The position numbers and the translations under genes are program-made. Positions 47,202 to 56,174 of a stretch of 64,000 nt of DNA are shown here, piece after piece. Source of the stretch: CAWIVH01 sp963839475. Lineage in GTDB: Bacteria; Acidobacteriota; UBA6911. The notes under the pieces were generated by a model. It was given only the letters and a program-made list of their open reading frames with translations, was not told where the DNA came from and did no database searches. Where the stretch lies: NCBI GenBank assembly GCA_963839475.1, contig CAWIVH010000015.1, forward strand, positions 744,001-808,000, written 5' to 3'. Every line of letters begins with the position of its first letter. Positions within the stretch are counted from its first letter, which is position 1.

Positions 47202-47846
47202 AACCAATCCCTCCAGGATCAGGCTCAATGCGGCTGCCCCGTCGAACTCGCCGCGGTACGTTTTCCGCGCGCGGTGCATCCGGGAAAGATGAGTGCTCCC
47301 CAGGTCGCTCAGGCGGATTCAGTGATGTTGTCCGGGGTATCGCATCCTCCTGTCGATTCCATGATAGTCTCGATGGATATCCTGCACTATCCGGTGAATC
47401 TGGTAGTTTTGGAGTCAAATGGCATTAAGCTGCGGAATTGGCCGATATCCGGCTAAGTACTCTTGTTCGTAAATACGATAACGTATGCGCCGGCGCCCGA
47501 AGGGCTGGTGGGCTTTAAGAAGCCGATGGCAATGGCAGGGACCAGGATAGGATTATTGGCTGATTGCGCCATCAACACCTTCCTGCATTTTGGTCTACCC
47601 TGCGAGAGTGCTCGGGGGCACTGGTGATTGTGTCGCTTTACTATTTATTATGTGAATCTGAACACTTCGTACACATATGACATGATATGGTGCCGACGGA
47701 CAGGATCAAGGCCTTTACCATGACGGACAGATTCAGCCTCTGAAGAGCTTTTTGCAGGCCGAGCATGAGGTGAGTCCATCTCATGAACTCCGGCATCAAG
47801 AGATCTGCTGGCGTCGGGATAATTTTCATTCAGAGGAGAAGCCAAT
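47202..47846. other. intergenic, no gene recognised
   Basis: 645 bases. A plus-strand frame near 47465-47625 reads ITYAPAPEGLVGFKKPMAMA then GTRIGLLADCAINTFLHF but has no ribosome site or family motif, and may be a remnant. The ribosome site of the next gene (GAGGAG) is at the right end. Confidence 0.4.
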
Positions 47847-48626
47847 ATGAACTTCATTATGACTATTTCGCTGATTGCAGTCGGAATGATGTCTGCCCTG
47901 ATGGTATTTCTGGAAATCGGCCGGCTCGTCGGCACGCATCGCATCGCCCGAAACCAAGAAGGTGCCCGAAGCGGAGTTAGCACGCTGGAAGGCGCTGTAT
48001 TTGGGCTTTTAGGACTGATCATTGCATTCACGTTTTCCAGTGCAATATCGAGGTTCGAAGTGAGGCGGCAATTGATCGTGGAGGAATGCAACGATATCGG
48101 AACTGCATATTTGCGGGTCGACCTGCTGCCCGGGTCCGCCCAGCCGGCGATGCGCGAGTTGTTCCGCCAATACCTGGATTCTCGTTTGGCAACCTATCAG
48201 TTCCTGCCGGATCTGGCGGCAGCCAAAGAAGAATTGGCGCGATCGGCAAAACTCCAAAGTGAAATCTGGCAGCGGTCTGTGATTGAATCCCGCCTGCCCG
48301 ATGCTCACCCGGACGCGGCCAGGTTGCTTCTCCCGGCGCTGAATGCAATGATCGACATCACGACAACGCGGACTACCGCGACTCAAATACATCCGCCGCG
48401 GATTATCTACGTTCTGCTTTTTGTTCTGGCGTTGACGAGTTCACTGTTGGCCGGCTACGCGATGGCAGAGGGGAGAGGCCGCACATGGATTCACATGCTC
48501 TGTTTTTCCCTTGCCTTGGCTGCAGCAATCTTTGTCACTCTCGACCTCGAGTATCCGCGCATGGGATTTATTCAAGTGAGCGACCTTGATAAAGTGCTGA
48601 TGGATTTGAGGAAGAGCATGAACTAG
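47847..48626 (+). CDS. membrane protein, bestrophin-like/DUF4239 type
   Basis: 259 residues; GAGGAG precedes the ATG. Two N-terminal helices (IMTISLIAVGMMSALMVFLE; LEGAVFGLLGLIIAFTFSSA), a soluble middle of about 110 residues (LIVEECNDIGTAYLRVDLLP) and two C-terminal helices (IYVLLFVLALTSSLLAGYAM; MLCFSLALAAAIFVTLDLEY). LEGAVFGLLGLIIAFTFS...RR.L...E.N.IGTAYLR is the DUF4239 signature. Function unknown; a bestrophin-like channel fold has been proposed for the family. Ends with ..YPRMGFIQVSDLDK. Confidence 0.82.
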   Translation: MNFIMTISLIAVGMMSALMVFLEIGRLVGTHRIARNQEGARSGVSTLEGAVFGLLGLIIAFTFSSAISRFEVRRQLIVEECNDIGTAYLRVDLLPGSAQPAMRELFRQYLDSRLATYQFLPDLAAAKEELARSAKLQSEIWQRSVIESRLPDAHPDAARLLLPALNAMIDITTTRTTATQIHPPRIIYVLLFVLALTSSLLAGYAMAEGRGRTWIHMLCFSLALAAAIFVTLDLEYPRMGFIQVSDLDKVLMDLRKSMN

Positions 48627-48667
48627 GGAGTCCTGAATCCGGTTCTCCGAATTATTTCCTGGCTAAG

Positions 48668-48946
48668 CTATGATCTTCTGCGCAATACCAACCGGATCGC
48701 AATGTAGGGGAACAGGAAAAAAAGCAAGACGCATGTCTTCACTAAAGCTATGCCGCAGTATTGGATCAGGCTCAACTCATGCCGCGTCAGGTCGAATAGC
48801 CTAATTTGAAGCTCATAAAATAGGTCGCCTGGCAGCAGACAGGCGCCAAACCAGAGCAGAAGCAGCAGGAAGCCAAGCACAACACAGCGCAATAGGATTT
48901 TGGCAATCATGTCGAGCGCGTCATTCATTTCAGTTGACGTTGTCAT
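48668..48946 (-). CDS. small membrane protein, DUF6868-like
   Basis: 92 residues with two helices (LRCVVLGFLLLLLWFGACLL; QYCGIALVKTCVLLFFLFPY). The pattern LLLLWF....GD..Y.L..R.F.L....... ..YCGIA..K..VLLF...PY.AIR is that of short DUF6868-type proteins. Role unknown; convergent with the DUF4239 gene. Confidence 0.7.
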   Translation of the reverse strand: MTTSTEMNDALDMIAKILLRCVVLGFLLLLLWFGACLLPGDLFYELQIRLFDLTRHELSLIQYCGIALVKTCVLLFFLFPYIAIRLVLRRRS

Positions 48947-49158
48947 GTTGAATATCTCCTTGAAGAGCCATCACCTCTGGCCGGCAGGTGAAATAAGCAG
49001 GCCCCTCGGAGTCCGGAGCCAGATATGACTCCGCCTCAACTTCTGAGAAGTACTGCCCCGATGGTATCATTCCTCTCGGAGCCTATCCGAGAACTGGAAG
49101 GCGTCGCGTGCATAATAGTCAAGGCGGACTTAACTCACATTTATGAGAAGAGGATATC

Positions 49159-50073
49159 ATGTTCCAGATTAAAGGCCCAATTCTTGCCGCCGTGGACTTC
49201 GATAAAGAATGCGATGATCTCCTTCGTCAGGCTGACGCCTTTGCGCGTTCCTACAAAGTCAAACTTTCTGCCTGTCATGTCCTCCCCGAAATTTTTGCCA
49301 TGCGGCCCTTATTTCCTCACCTGCATCTTGACGACGCCCTGAAGCTCTCCGAACTGGAGGCTGCGGTTCGCAATGCTCTGCAGGAACGTATTCGAAGGGT
49401 CACAGGTCGGGAACCGACCCAAATACCGGTCGAAATCGAACAGGGTACGGTGCACGCCGGAATACTCCGGGCTGCCGAACAAATTGGGGCAGGAGCCGTG
49501 GTCATTGGGGGAAAGCTGGATGACAGGGGTTTGCACATTCTGGGCAGCGCTGCGGAGCATGTCGTCCGGTATGCGGATTGTCCCGTCCTCGTGGTGCGGC
49601 CCTCACCTGCAGGAAAAGTATTGGCAGCGACCGACTTTTCCGATCCCGCACTGCCTGCTGTTAGAGCGGGCGCAGCTGAGGCGCGACACCGGAAGGCCGA
49701 TCTTACTATTCTTCATGCCATCGAATTGCTCCCTTTGATGGCTCCCTATTTTGGAGATCCCTCTGGTGCGCAACTAAGGGATCTCAGCGACCAAATGAGA
49801 ACGCTTTGGCAGCAAAGGCTTGATGAATGTGTGCATCGCTTCAAGGCCAAAGGCGGTGGCCTGCTTCGCGATGGGCTTGCGGCGGCGGCGATCCTGAGCT
49901 CGGCATCGGAACTGCCTGCAGAGTTGCTCGTCGTAGGCACCCATGGTAGAACTGGCGTGAGCCGCATTGCTATGGGCAGCGTGGCAGAAGCCGTTGTACG
50001 CGCTGCGCCGTGTTCTGTTCTAGTAGTTCGATCAGCCCAGGAAGCCTCATGCGGAAAGCCCGAGGTGAAATAA
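49159..50073 (+). CDS. universal stress protein, two Usp domains (copy 2)
   Basis: 304 residues; AAGAGGA precedes the ATG. Domain 1 starts GPILAAVDFDKECDDLLRQA, domain 2 starts KVLAATDFSDPALPAVRAGA and ends with the ATP loop VVGTHGRTGVSRIAMGSVAE. The first half also shares LSACHVLPEIFAMRPLFPHL with copy 1 (LHVCHVLPDLLSVRPLFPHL), so the two are recent-looking paralogues. Located between membrane genes and the ClC channel. Confidence 0.92.
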   Translation: MFQIKGPILAAVDFDKECDDLLRQADAFARSYKVKLSACHVLPEIFAMRPLFPHLHLDDALKLSELEAAVRNALQERIRRVTGREPTQIPVEIEQGTVHAGILRAAEQIGAGAVVIGGKLDDRGLHILGSAAEHVVRYADCPVLVVRPSPAGKVLAATDFSDPALPAVRAGAAEARHRKADLTILHAIELLPLMAPYFGDPSGAQLRDLSDQMRTLWQQRLDECVHRFKAKGGGLLRDGLAAAAILSSASELPAELLVVGTHGRTGVSRIAMGSVAEAVVRAAPCSVLVVRSAQEASCGKPEVK

Positions 50074-50184
50074 TCACAGCATCAGTCACGATTCTGGCCG
50101 AACCATCGATGCCGGCGACCGCACCCGGACTCGTCACCACCTATTCTGAGGAGGTACGTGATCGCCGGGGGACTCCCCGAAAAC

Positions 50185-51996
50185 CTAATCATGCTCGATT
50201 TCGTCCTCAGCATCATCCTCTTCCACTTTTGAAAGGGCCTGGGCAATATCGCTCATGCTGATGATGCCGAGCAGTTTGGACGTGTCTTTTCGGCTGACGA
50301 CGGGGAGCTGAGAAATGCCCTCATGCCCAAGCTTGAAGATCACTTGGTCCAGCGTTTGATCCGGATGTGCATGAATGATCGCCCTGTTCTGAAGCTCGGC
50401 GAGCCGGAGTTCAGATCTTCCTGCCGCCAGGGCACGCTTCAGATCGTTGAATGTGATGATCCCGATCATTTTGCCCTCTGCATCGACAACCGGGTAGGCA
50501 TGATGGTATTCAGGGAGGCGCTGCACGTGTTGGAATGCCTCTCCCACCGTCTGATGTCCAATGACAGTGACTATCTTTCGAGTCATAGCCTCGCCGACCG
50601 CGATGGTCCGTAGGACGTGTTTTTCTTCGTGAGGCAGATGGATCCCGTCCTGCAGCAGCAGTGCATCATAAATGGACCGGGGGCTGAGCTTCCTGGAAAC
50701 AACGTAGCTCGTTATGTTTGCGATCATGAGTGGCAGGATGATCGCATAGTTGTTGGTCATCTCGAAAATAATGACGATGGAGGTCACCGGCGCGCGGACG
50801 ATCCCCGCGAAAACGGCTCCCATGCCTACAAGTGCGAACGCCCCGGGCTGTACTCGCGGATCCTGGAGCATGAATCTCGCAAGAATGCCGATGAGGCCCC
50901 CGGTCATTCCTCCCAGATAAAGGGAAGGACCAAAAATTCCGCCGGTTGATCCGGAACTATAAGAGATGACCGATGCAATCAGTTTTCCTAACCCAAGGAC
51001 AATCAGGACTTTTAATGCCAGTCCGCCATGCAGTTCCTCGGCCAGAGTCTGATAACCGATTCCAAATATGCTTGACGATCCGGTCAAGAGAAGCCCAACC
51101 AGTCCGATCACGCCGACGAATAAACCTCCTAACGCGGGAGTAGCCCACTGGGGAATTATGTTTTGTCCGCTGAACCTCGCACGAAGTCGCAGGAGCCCTT
51201 CATTGAAGGCGGTCGCGACGAGTCCTGCAGCGACGCCCAGAATGGAGTAATAAACGAGTTCCAGGGGCCTGTTCAGCTGATAGGTTGGTACATCAAACAA
51301 GGGTTGCGGGCCTAGAATCGAGCGCTCGATGACGGATGCGATCACGGAGGCTATTACAATCGAACCCAATGGGCGGATCGATGTGTCCCCCAGCACTTCT
51401 TCCAACACGAAGGTGACTGCCGCAATGGGCGTGTTAAACGCGGCGGCCAATCCGGCGGCGGCGCCTACCGGAAGCAGACTCTGCAACCTGCGCCGTGAAA
51501 TAGCGAACATCCGACCGAGGAGCGATGCAATCGCGGCGCAAAGCTGGACGGTTGGCCCTTCGCGGCCCAGGCTGGCACCGGTGCCGATGTTGAATGAAGA
51601 AAGGAACAGGCGACCCGGAATCACTCGTGCCGGGATGCGACCCCCATCGAGATAAAAGGCCGTCTTGACCTGCGGGATGCCGCTTCCTCGGGCTTCGGGG
51701 GCAAAAAAATAGAGACCCGCCCCGGCAATCAAACCTCCCAGCGCCGGAATCAAAATGAGAAGCGGAATGCGCGGCCACTCCTCGAGCTCCGCGGCGCGGT
51801 AGATGATGTGGTTCTGGAAAAACTCCAGGAGCCTATGAAATGCTACTGCGGCTAGTCCACAGATCACTCCAATGAGCAGAGTGAGGATATAGACTTTTTG
51901 CGTCTCTGTGACCGGCACTCGATTGAACAGCCGTCGTCCCCGTACTTGAAGTTGATACCAAGCTGCACTCCTCCGGAAAGCTGCCCTGTCAAGCAT
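50185..51996 (-). CDS. ClC-family chloride channel/antiporter with CBS pair
   Basis: 603 residues from the ATG at 51996; a GTG at 52020 is possible. ClC selectivity motifs are all visible: RGSGIPQVKTA, TGASLGREGPTVQL (gating Glu of GREGP) and GSTGGIFGPSLYLGG. C-terminal CBS pair about 455-590 (GEAMTRKIVTVIGHQTVGEA; LAELQNRAIIHAHPDQTLDQ). It moves Cl- (with or without H+ exchange) across the inner membrane, supporting pH and osmotic balance. Confidence 0.93.
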   Translation of the reverse strand: MLDRAAFRRSAAWYQLQVRGRRLFNRVPVTETQKVYILTLLIGVICGLAAVAFHRLLEFFQNHIIYRAAELEEWPRIPLLILIPALGGLIAGAGLYFFAPEARGSGIPQVKTAFYLDGGRIPARVIPGRLFLSSFNIGTGASLGREGPTVQLCAAIASLLGRMFAISRRRLQSLLPVGAAAGLAAAFNTPIAAVTFVLEEVLGDTSIRPLGSIVIASVIASVIERSILGPQPLFDVPTYQLNRPLELVYYSILGVAAGLVATAFNEGLLRLRARFSGQNIIPQWATPALGGLFVGVIGLVGLLLTGSSSIFGIGYQTLAEELHGGLALKVLIVLGLGKLIASVISYSSGSTGGIFGPSLYLGGMTGGLIGILARFMLQDPRVQPGAFALVGMGAVFAGIVRAPVTSIVIIFEMTNNYAIILPLMIANITSYVVSRKLSPRSIYDALLLQDGIHLPHEEKHVLRTIAVGEAMTRKIVTVIGHQTVGEAFQHVQRLPEYHHAYPVVDAEGKMIGIITFNDLKRALAAGRSELRLAELQNRAIIHAHPDQTLDQVIFKLGHEGISQLPVVSRKDTSKLLGIISMSDIAQALSKVEEDDAEDEIEHD

Positions 51997-52395
51997 ATCG
52001 TGTGTCCGTTTCGATAGCACGATCGGCCCGTGCCGGTCGCTGAGGTTTTATAGTGGTAGGGATCATTGGACGACCATCCTCGAATGGCAGAGTCGGTTAA
52101 CCCTATAAACGCGGAATAACATTCATCATGGTACTACCTTTCTCTAGCGCAAGATCAGGTGCCTGTCGCAAGAGCAGAATATTTTCCGTTCGAGGTAAGT
52201 TTTGCGCCTTTTTTTGACCCTTATATATGTAAGGGGATATACATGAAAAACACGCCGGCGAATTTCAAGTGTCACAACCTTGAATGTTCGAGACATGAAA
52301 GAGGGGAATCCGATCCTTCCTAATGAACCCTTTGCTCGGTTATCAAACGACCGCGATGGAAATTGGAAACCCTCTAGTTTGATGGAGATTCACCC
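51997..52395. other. intergenic, left edge of the mobile region
   Basis: About 400 bases before the first element gene. It holds a palindrome CCCTTATATATGTAAGGG at 52218-52235, which could be an operator for the HTH genes. No tRNA-like sequence matching the fragment at 54394-54438 was found here, so the left end of the element is not defined. Confidence 0.45.
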
Positions 52396-52635
52396 ATGAA
52401 AAATATCTTTATCGAAGCTGGGAAAACCGTACCCAGGCTCACGGATATCGGCACTGCGGTCGCCTATCTCGGCATCAGCCGATCTACTATTAGAAATCTG
52501 ATGGACAGCGGACGGCTGTCACGTGTCCTGTTGACGAGTTTCAGTCAATCCCAGAGCAGCATGGGCTGCTTGCTGCTGGACAGAGCCGATCTGGATGCCG
52601 TAATAGACCGCGGAAAAAACCGACCGAACTCCTGA
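52396..52635 (+). CDS. small HTH protein, excisionase-like
   Basis: 79 residues. TDIGTAVAYLGISRSTIRNL and MDSGRLSRVLL form a MerR/excisionase-type winged HTH. It precedes a second HTH gene and the integrase on the same strand, the usual place for a directionality factor or a small regulator. Confidence 0.65.
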   Translation: MKNIFIEAGKTVPRLTDIGTAVAYLGISRSTIRNLMDSGRLSRVLLTSFSQSQSSMGCLLLDRADLDAVIDRGKNRPNS

Positions 52636-52683
52636 TTGTTCAACTAAATGGATATTTATTGTCGATTTTGGAAAAGGGAAAAG

Positions 52684-52998
52684 ATGAACAATGAAAAGAT
52701 TGTTTTTCCGGATCCAGCTGAAGTAGATCCGGAGCATATCGGACCGATCATGGCCCAAATGGCAGCACTTCAACTGCGCCTGGCAACGCGCCTGGTCGCG
52801 GAGCGGATTGACCGGGATCAAGGGGAGGATGACAATCTCCTTACCGTTGAAGAGGCAGCTGCAAAGCTAAAGTGTTCTGAAGACTGGCTATACAGGAGGG
52901 CAAAGCGCTTTCCATTCACCGTCCGAGTCGGGCGGAATTTACGATTCAGCGGGCGGGGAATCGATGAAGCTATCCGTACCGGAATTCGGCTGGCTTGA
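52684..52998 (+). CDS. HTH DNA-binding protein, excisionase family
   Basis: 104 residues from the ATG at 52684 (AAGGGAAAAG upstream). The C-terminal half NLLTVEEAAAKLKCSEDWLY, RRAKRFPFTVRVGRNLRFSG is the excisionase/MerR-type HTH_17 domain. It ends 53 bases before the integrase start and is probably co-transcribed with it. Confidence 0.75.
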   Translation: MNNEKIVFPDPAEVDPEHIGPIMAQMAALQLRLATRLVAERIDRDQGEDDNLLTVEEAAAKLKCSEDWLYRRAKRFPFTVRVGRNLRFSGRGIDEAIRTGIRLA

Positions 52999-53051
52999 AG
53001 CGAACCGTCAGGCGCCGTAACATCTACCAATGTGAATGGGGGATCCAGCCA

Positions 53052-54251
53052 ATGTATGGTGATGGAACGTTGTACAGAAGGCCCAATAGTCCCTATTGGT
53101 GGATGTCGTATTTTTTACGAGGGGAGCAGCGTCTGGAAAGCACAAAGGAGACAGATCAGAAAAAGGCTCGTAAGAGGCTACGGCAACGATTACGCGAAGT
53201 CGGGGCGGACTTCATTGGTGCCAAAAAGTTCACAGGGCCGCAAACAGAGAAGCTATCAGTGGCTGAGATTCTCGATCTGCTCAAAAAGGATCTGGAGGTC
53301 AGGGGAAAGCTCTCAGCCCAGGCGCTTTCGAAGCTGAAGCCTGTCAAGGCAGCTCTCGGACCGATGTCAGCGATTGCTGTTACCGATGAGACTGTTCGCG
53401 AGTATATGCTTTTGCGTCTCAAAGGGCTGAAAAGGAAGCCGAAATCGCTGATGGAGCTTGGACTGTCGAAACTGAAACGCGTGCGCCCAGTTTCGAATGC
53501 GACCGTCAATCGCGAGTTGGAGTACCTTCGGCAGGCCTATAGCCTTAAAGCGAAAGTAATTGGCCAAGGTCCCTCGATTCCAAAGCTCGATGAACGCGTG
53601 AGAGAGGGGTTTTACGAGAGATCCGAGTTTGAGGCGATCGTTCGCCATCTGCCAGAAGACTTACAGGATTTTGCCTGCTGGGGTTACTACACGGGATGGC
53701 GCAAAGGTGAGATTTCTTCCCTGCGCTGGCGAGAACTAAACATGGAGGATCGACAACTTCGCCTTCGAGGTCAGTTTTCAAAGAACGGGGAGCAACGAAC
53801 GGTTCCATTGATGGGAGAACTCTGGGAAATAATACTGCGCCGCTGGCAGGCAAGACGATATAAAGGGGCGAACGGGGAAACTGTGCTCTCTCCGTTTGTT
53901 TTTTTCAGAAAAAAAGGCCGGGGTGTGCCCAAAGGGGGAGTGCCCATCACGGAGTTCAGGAAAACCTGGAAGGCTGCCTGTAAAGAGGCCGACAAACCGG
54001 ATGCCCTTTTCCATGATTTTCGCAGAACTGCGGTCCGAAACATGATCCGGGCCGGAGTTCCGCGGAGAGTCGCCATGTTGATTTCAGGGCACAAGACAGA
54101 ATCGGTATTCGAACGATACAACATAACTGACGATCAGGATTTAGTGGAGGCGGTGCGAAAGACCCAGGCGTATGTAGCTCGGCTTCCGACAGAACGCAAA
54201 AAGATCGTCGATTTCGATGCCGCACAGGAAGAGACGGCGCTTCATAAATGA
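53052..54251 (+). CDS. int: tyrosine-type site-specific integrase
   Basis: 399 residues from the ATG at 53052 (GGGGGA upstream). SAM-like core-binding domain about 70-180, catalytic domain 190-370. Catalytic residues are visible: Arg near 217 (YTGWRKGEISSLRWRE), HDFRR with His near 321 and Arg near 324, His near 347 in SGHKTESVFERY and the nucleophile Tyr near 356. All are intact, so it should be active. An att-type tRNA fragment follows 143 bases after its stop. Confidence 0.93.
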   Translation: MYGDGTLYRRPNSPYWWMSYFLRGEQRLESTKETDQKKARKRLRQRLREVGADFIGAKKFTGPQTEKLSVAEILDLLKKDLEVRGKLSAQALSKLKPVKAALGPMSAIAVTDETVREYMLLRLKGLKRKPKSLMELGLSKLKRVRPVSNATVNRELEYLRQAYSLKAKVIGQGPSIPKLDERVREGFYERSEFEAIVRHLPEDLQDFACWGYYTGWRKGEISSLRWRELNMEDRQLRLRGQFSKNGEQRTVPLMGELWEIILRRWQARRYKGANGETVLSPFVFFRKKGRGVPKGGVPITEFRKTWKAACKEADKPDALFHDFRRTAVRNMIRAGVPRRVAMLISGHKTESVFERYNITDDQDLVEAVRKTQAYVARLPTERKKIVDFDAAQEETALHK

Positions 54252-54266
54252 TCCAGTTCTATGCAA

Positions 54267-54288
54267 AACCATTACACAACCATTACAT
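54267..54288 (+). repeat. two tandem 11-base repeats, possible integrase arm sites
   Basis: AACCATTACAC followed directly by AACCATTACAT. They lie between the integrase stop and the tRNA-derived core, where arm-type binding sites of tyrosine integrases usually sit. On the other side of the core AAAACTGGC occurs twice (54486 and 54562). Assignment as arm sites is inference. Confidence 0.45.
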
Positions 54289-54393
54289 TCACCGATTTTG
54301 GACTCTTTTTATGAAGTCCTCAATCATGCGAGCAATGTACTTAAAACATGGATTAAGTCTTTTATTTTCTGGATTTTATTGGAATAGTGGTAT

Positions 54394-54438
54394 TGGTAGC
54401 GACGGGTGGAATCGAACCACCGACCTTGGGGTTATGAA
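54394..54438 (-). other. 3' half of tRNA-Met (CAT), attachment-site core
   Basis: Read on the minus strand: anticodon loop TTCATAA, stem CCCCA, variable AGGTC, T-arm GGTGG-TTCGATT-CCACC, acceptor CGTCGCT, A and CCA. The expected 5' half does not follow: the bases that should pair with CCCCA read CTGGA, and no D-arm or acceptor 5' strand is present. This is the classic product of integration at a tRNA 3' end. It cannot be a functional tRNA. Confidence 0.85.
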
Positions 54439-54601
54439 TCCAGAACTACCCTCCACAGTAACTTATAAAAATCCGCAAATGGGCTAAAACTGGCTGGTTA
54501 GTGAGTTTTCGCGCAATCACACCTAACCAATTCAGCCCGAATAAATTCCTGATTTTGGCACAAAACTGGCACGGCATTTTGCAGAGATACCGGCTGCGGA
54601 A

Positions 54602-55531
54602 ATGCTGAAGCCGGCCTTCGTTTTGCCGAAGCCCTCAGGGAAGGTGCATGTGAATCGCGGATACACGCTGCTTTGGCGAAAGCTCTGGGCCAACCCCCTG
54701 CTTTGCGAGCCCGGGAAGAAGTTCTCTCGGCTTGAGGCATGGCTCTACCTCACGAACGTCTTGGCGACCGGCATGGACAGCCCGGACGCCGGACTCAGCC
54801 GAGGAGAGTTCCGAGCAAGCGTCCGACGCCTGGCCGCACTGTGGAACTGGAGCCCGGCGGCCGCCTTCCGGTTCCTGCGGTTGCTTGAGGAAAACCGCAT
54901 GATTTCCAGGGCGAAACGCTCAGCGGAACACCTGGCGGAACAGGAAGCGGAACGCTTTATCATCTGCAATTACTCCACTTACAACCCGGAGCGAAACACC
55001 AAGCGAAACGGGGAGCGGAACACTCAGCGAAACACTATTAAAGAAGGAATAAAAGAAGTAGTAAATGAAGTAGAAAAAGACACACATGATCCCGCTGAGC
55101 GGGACGTGCCCGTGTCGCCGAAAATACTTCTCGAAACCTACCAGCAACAAAACCAATCGCTGCCCGAGGTGAAGGCGCTTACGGCCGAGAGGCTGAAGAA
55201 GTGCCGGTCAAGGATTGACCAGGCCGTCCGCGACGGATGCCTTGAACAATACCTCGCAGATTTTACGGCGGCAGTCAAAAAAGCTCAGTCAACACCCTTC
55301 CTTCGCGGGGAGGGCGCGCGCGGTTGGCGGGCGAGCTTCGACTGGTTCGTTGCGAATCAAGTGAACATCTACGCCGTGCTGGAGGGGAAATACGATGGCC
55401 CCGCGGCGGTCCCGACCAACGGAAGCGGAGGAAATCATGCAATCGGTAGCCCGAATTTTGACTGCGAACCCGGTGGAACTTCAACCCGGAGAACGAGCCG
55501 CGGCGATCTCATCTATCGCCCCCGGCAATGA
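54602..55531 (+). CDS. phage-type replication initiation protein
   Basis: 309 residues. The N-terminal 105 residues are a winged-helix domain (YTLLWRKLWANPLLCEPGKK, FRASVRRLAALWNWSPAAAF, RFLRLLEENRMISRA), followed by an Arg/Asn-rich linker (ERNTKRNGERNTQRNTIKEG) and a C-terminal DnaD-like part with the frequent ending STPFLRGEGARGWRASFDW and VLEGKYDG. Such proteins bind a phage origin and recruit the helicase loader encoded next. The gene overlaps the next one by 137 bases in another frame. Confidence 0.82.
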   Translation: MLKPAFVLPKPSGKVHVNRGYTLLWRKLWANPLLCEPGKKFSRLEAWLYLTNVLATGMDSPDAGLSRGEFRASVRRLAALWNWSPAAAFRFLRLLEENRMISRAKRSAEHLAEQEAERFIICNYSTYNPERNTKRNGERNTQRNTIKEGIKEVVNEVEKDTHDPAERDVPVSPKILLETYQQQNQSLPEVKALTAERLKKCRSRIDQAVRDGCLEQYLADFTAAVKKAQSTPFLRGEGARGWRASFDWFVANQVNIYAVLEGKYDGPAAVPTNGSGGNHAIGSPNFDCEPGGTSTRRTSRGDLIYRPRQ

Positions 55532-56159
55532 GCCGGAACACGAATGCCGGCAATGCATGGACAGTGGCTGGCGCCGAGTGGACCTGCCGGGCGGTGCCGG
55601 CATGAGGCAGTGCGAGTGCGTGGTGGAAAAAGCCAGGATGCGAGCTCTGGCTCTGATCCCCGAACGGTTCCGGGACAGCTCGTTCGACTCCTTCAAGCCC
55701 CGTGATCCGAGGCAGGAGCGGGCGCTGTCCCAGATGCATAAAGATCCCGGCGGCAGCTGGTACCTGAGCGGCGCGTACGGGAACGGGAAGACGCACTTGC
55801 TCTACGCGCAGTACCGGGAATTGGTGACCGTCGGCCAGGTTCGTTGCCACGTGCGCACGACCCGGGAATTGGTCGAGGAACTACGCCGCGCCGAATTCGA
55901 CGAGGATTTCGTCTCGCCTGTGATCGCCGCGGCATCCCGGCGGGCGCCGTACCATCTGTTCTGGGACGACATCGATAAGCTCAAGCTGACCGACTTCAAA
56001 ACCGAGGTCCTCTTCGACCTGGTGGACAGCCTCTACCGCCAGAAGCACGGCTTGACCGTGACCGGCAATTACTCAATGCGCGATCTCGTCGAACATGAGC
56101 GTATGCACCCAGCCATCGTCCGCCGGCTGGACGACATGTGCAGGGTCGTTGAGGTTTGA
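55395..56159 (+). CDS. DnaC-like helicase loader (AAA+ ATPase)
   Basis: 254 residues from the ATG at 55395 with GGAGGGGAA upstream. N-terminal zinc-finger-like cysteines (CRQCMDSGWRR ... CEC), Walker A GAYGNGKTHLLYA, Walker B HLFWDDIDKL and sensor-like TVTGNYSMRDL. It loads the replicative helicase at the phage origin. The unusually long 137-base overlap with the initiator gene suggests tight coupling, or a later internal start (for example the Met before QSVARILTAN at 55437). Confidence 0.88.
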   Translation: MAPRRSRPTEAEEIMQSVARILTANPVELQPGERAAAISSIAPGNEPEHECRQCMDSGWRRVDLPGGAGMRQCECVVEKARMRALALIPERFRDSSFDSFKPRDPRQERALSQMHKDPGGSWYLSGAYGNGKTHLLYAQYRELVTVGQVRCHVRTTRELVEELRRAEFDEDFVSPVIAAASRRAPYHLFWDDIDKLKLTDFKTEVLFDLVDSLYRQKHGLTVTGNYSMRDLVEHERMHPAIVRRLDDMCRVVEV

Positions 56160-56174
56160 ATGAGGAGGCACGAC

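Larger units (their letters stand above)
54252..54601. other. attachment region between integrase and replication genes
   Basis: 350 bases that hold the tandem repeats, the tRNA-Met 3' fragment and two AAAACTGGC repeats. No gene. The order arm-repeat, core, arm-repeat is what an attP-like site looks like. Confidence 0.5.

Noticed and set aside
52218..52235. Palindrome CCCTTATATATGTAAGGG as a defined operator
   Set aside because: It is AT-rich and single; kept only as a remark in the intergenic entry.
54394..54470. Complete tRNA gene at this place
   Set aside because: The 5' acceptor, D-arm and the 5' anticodon stem do not pair, so only the 3' half exists.
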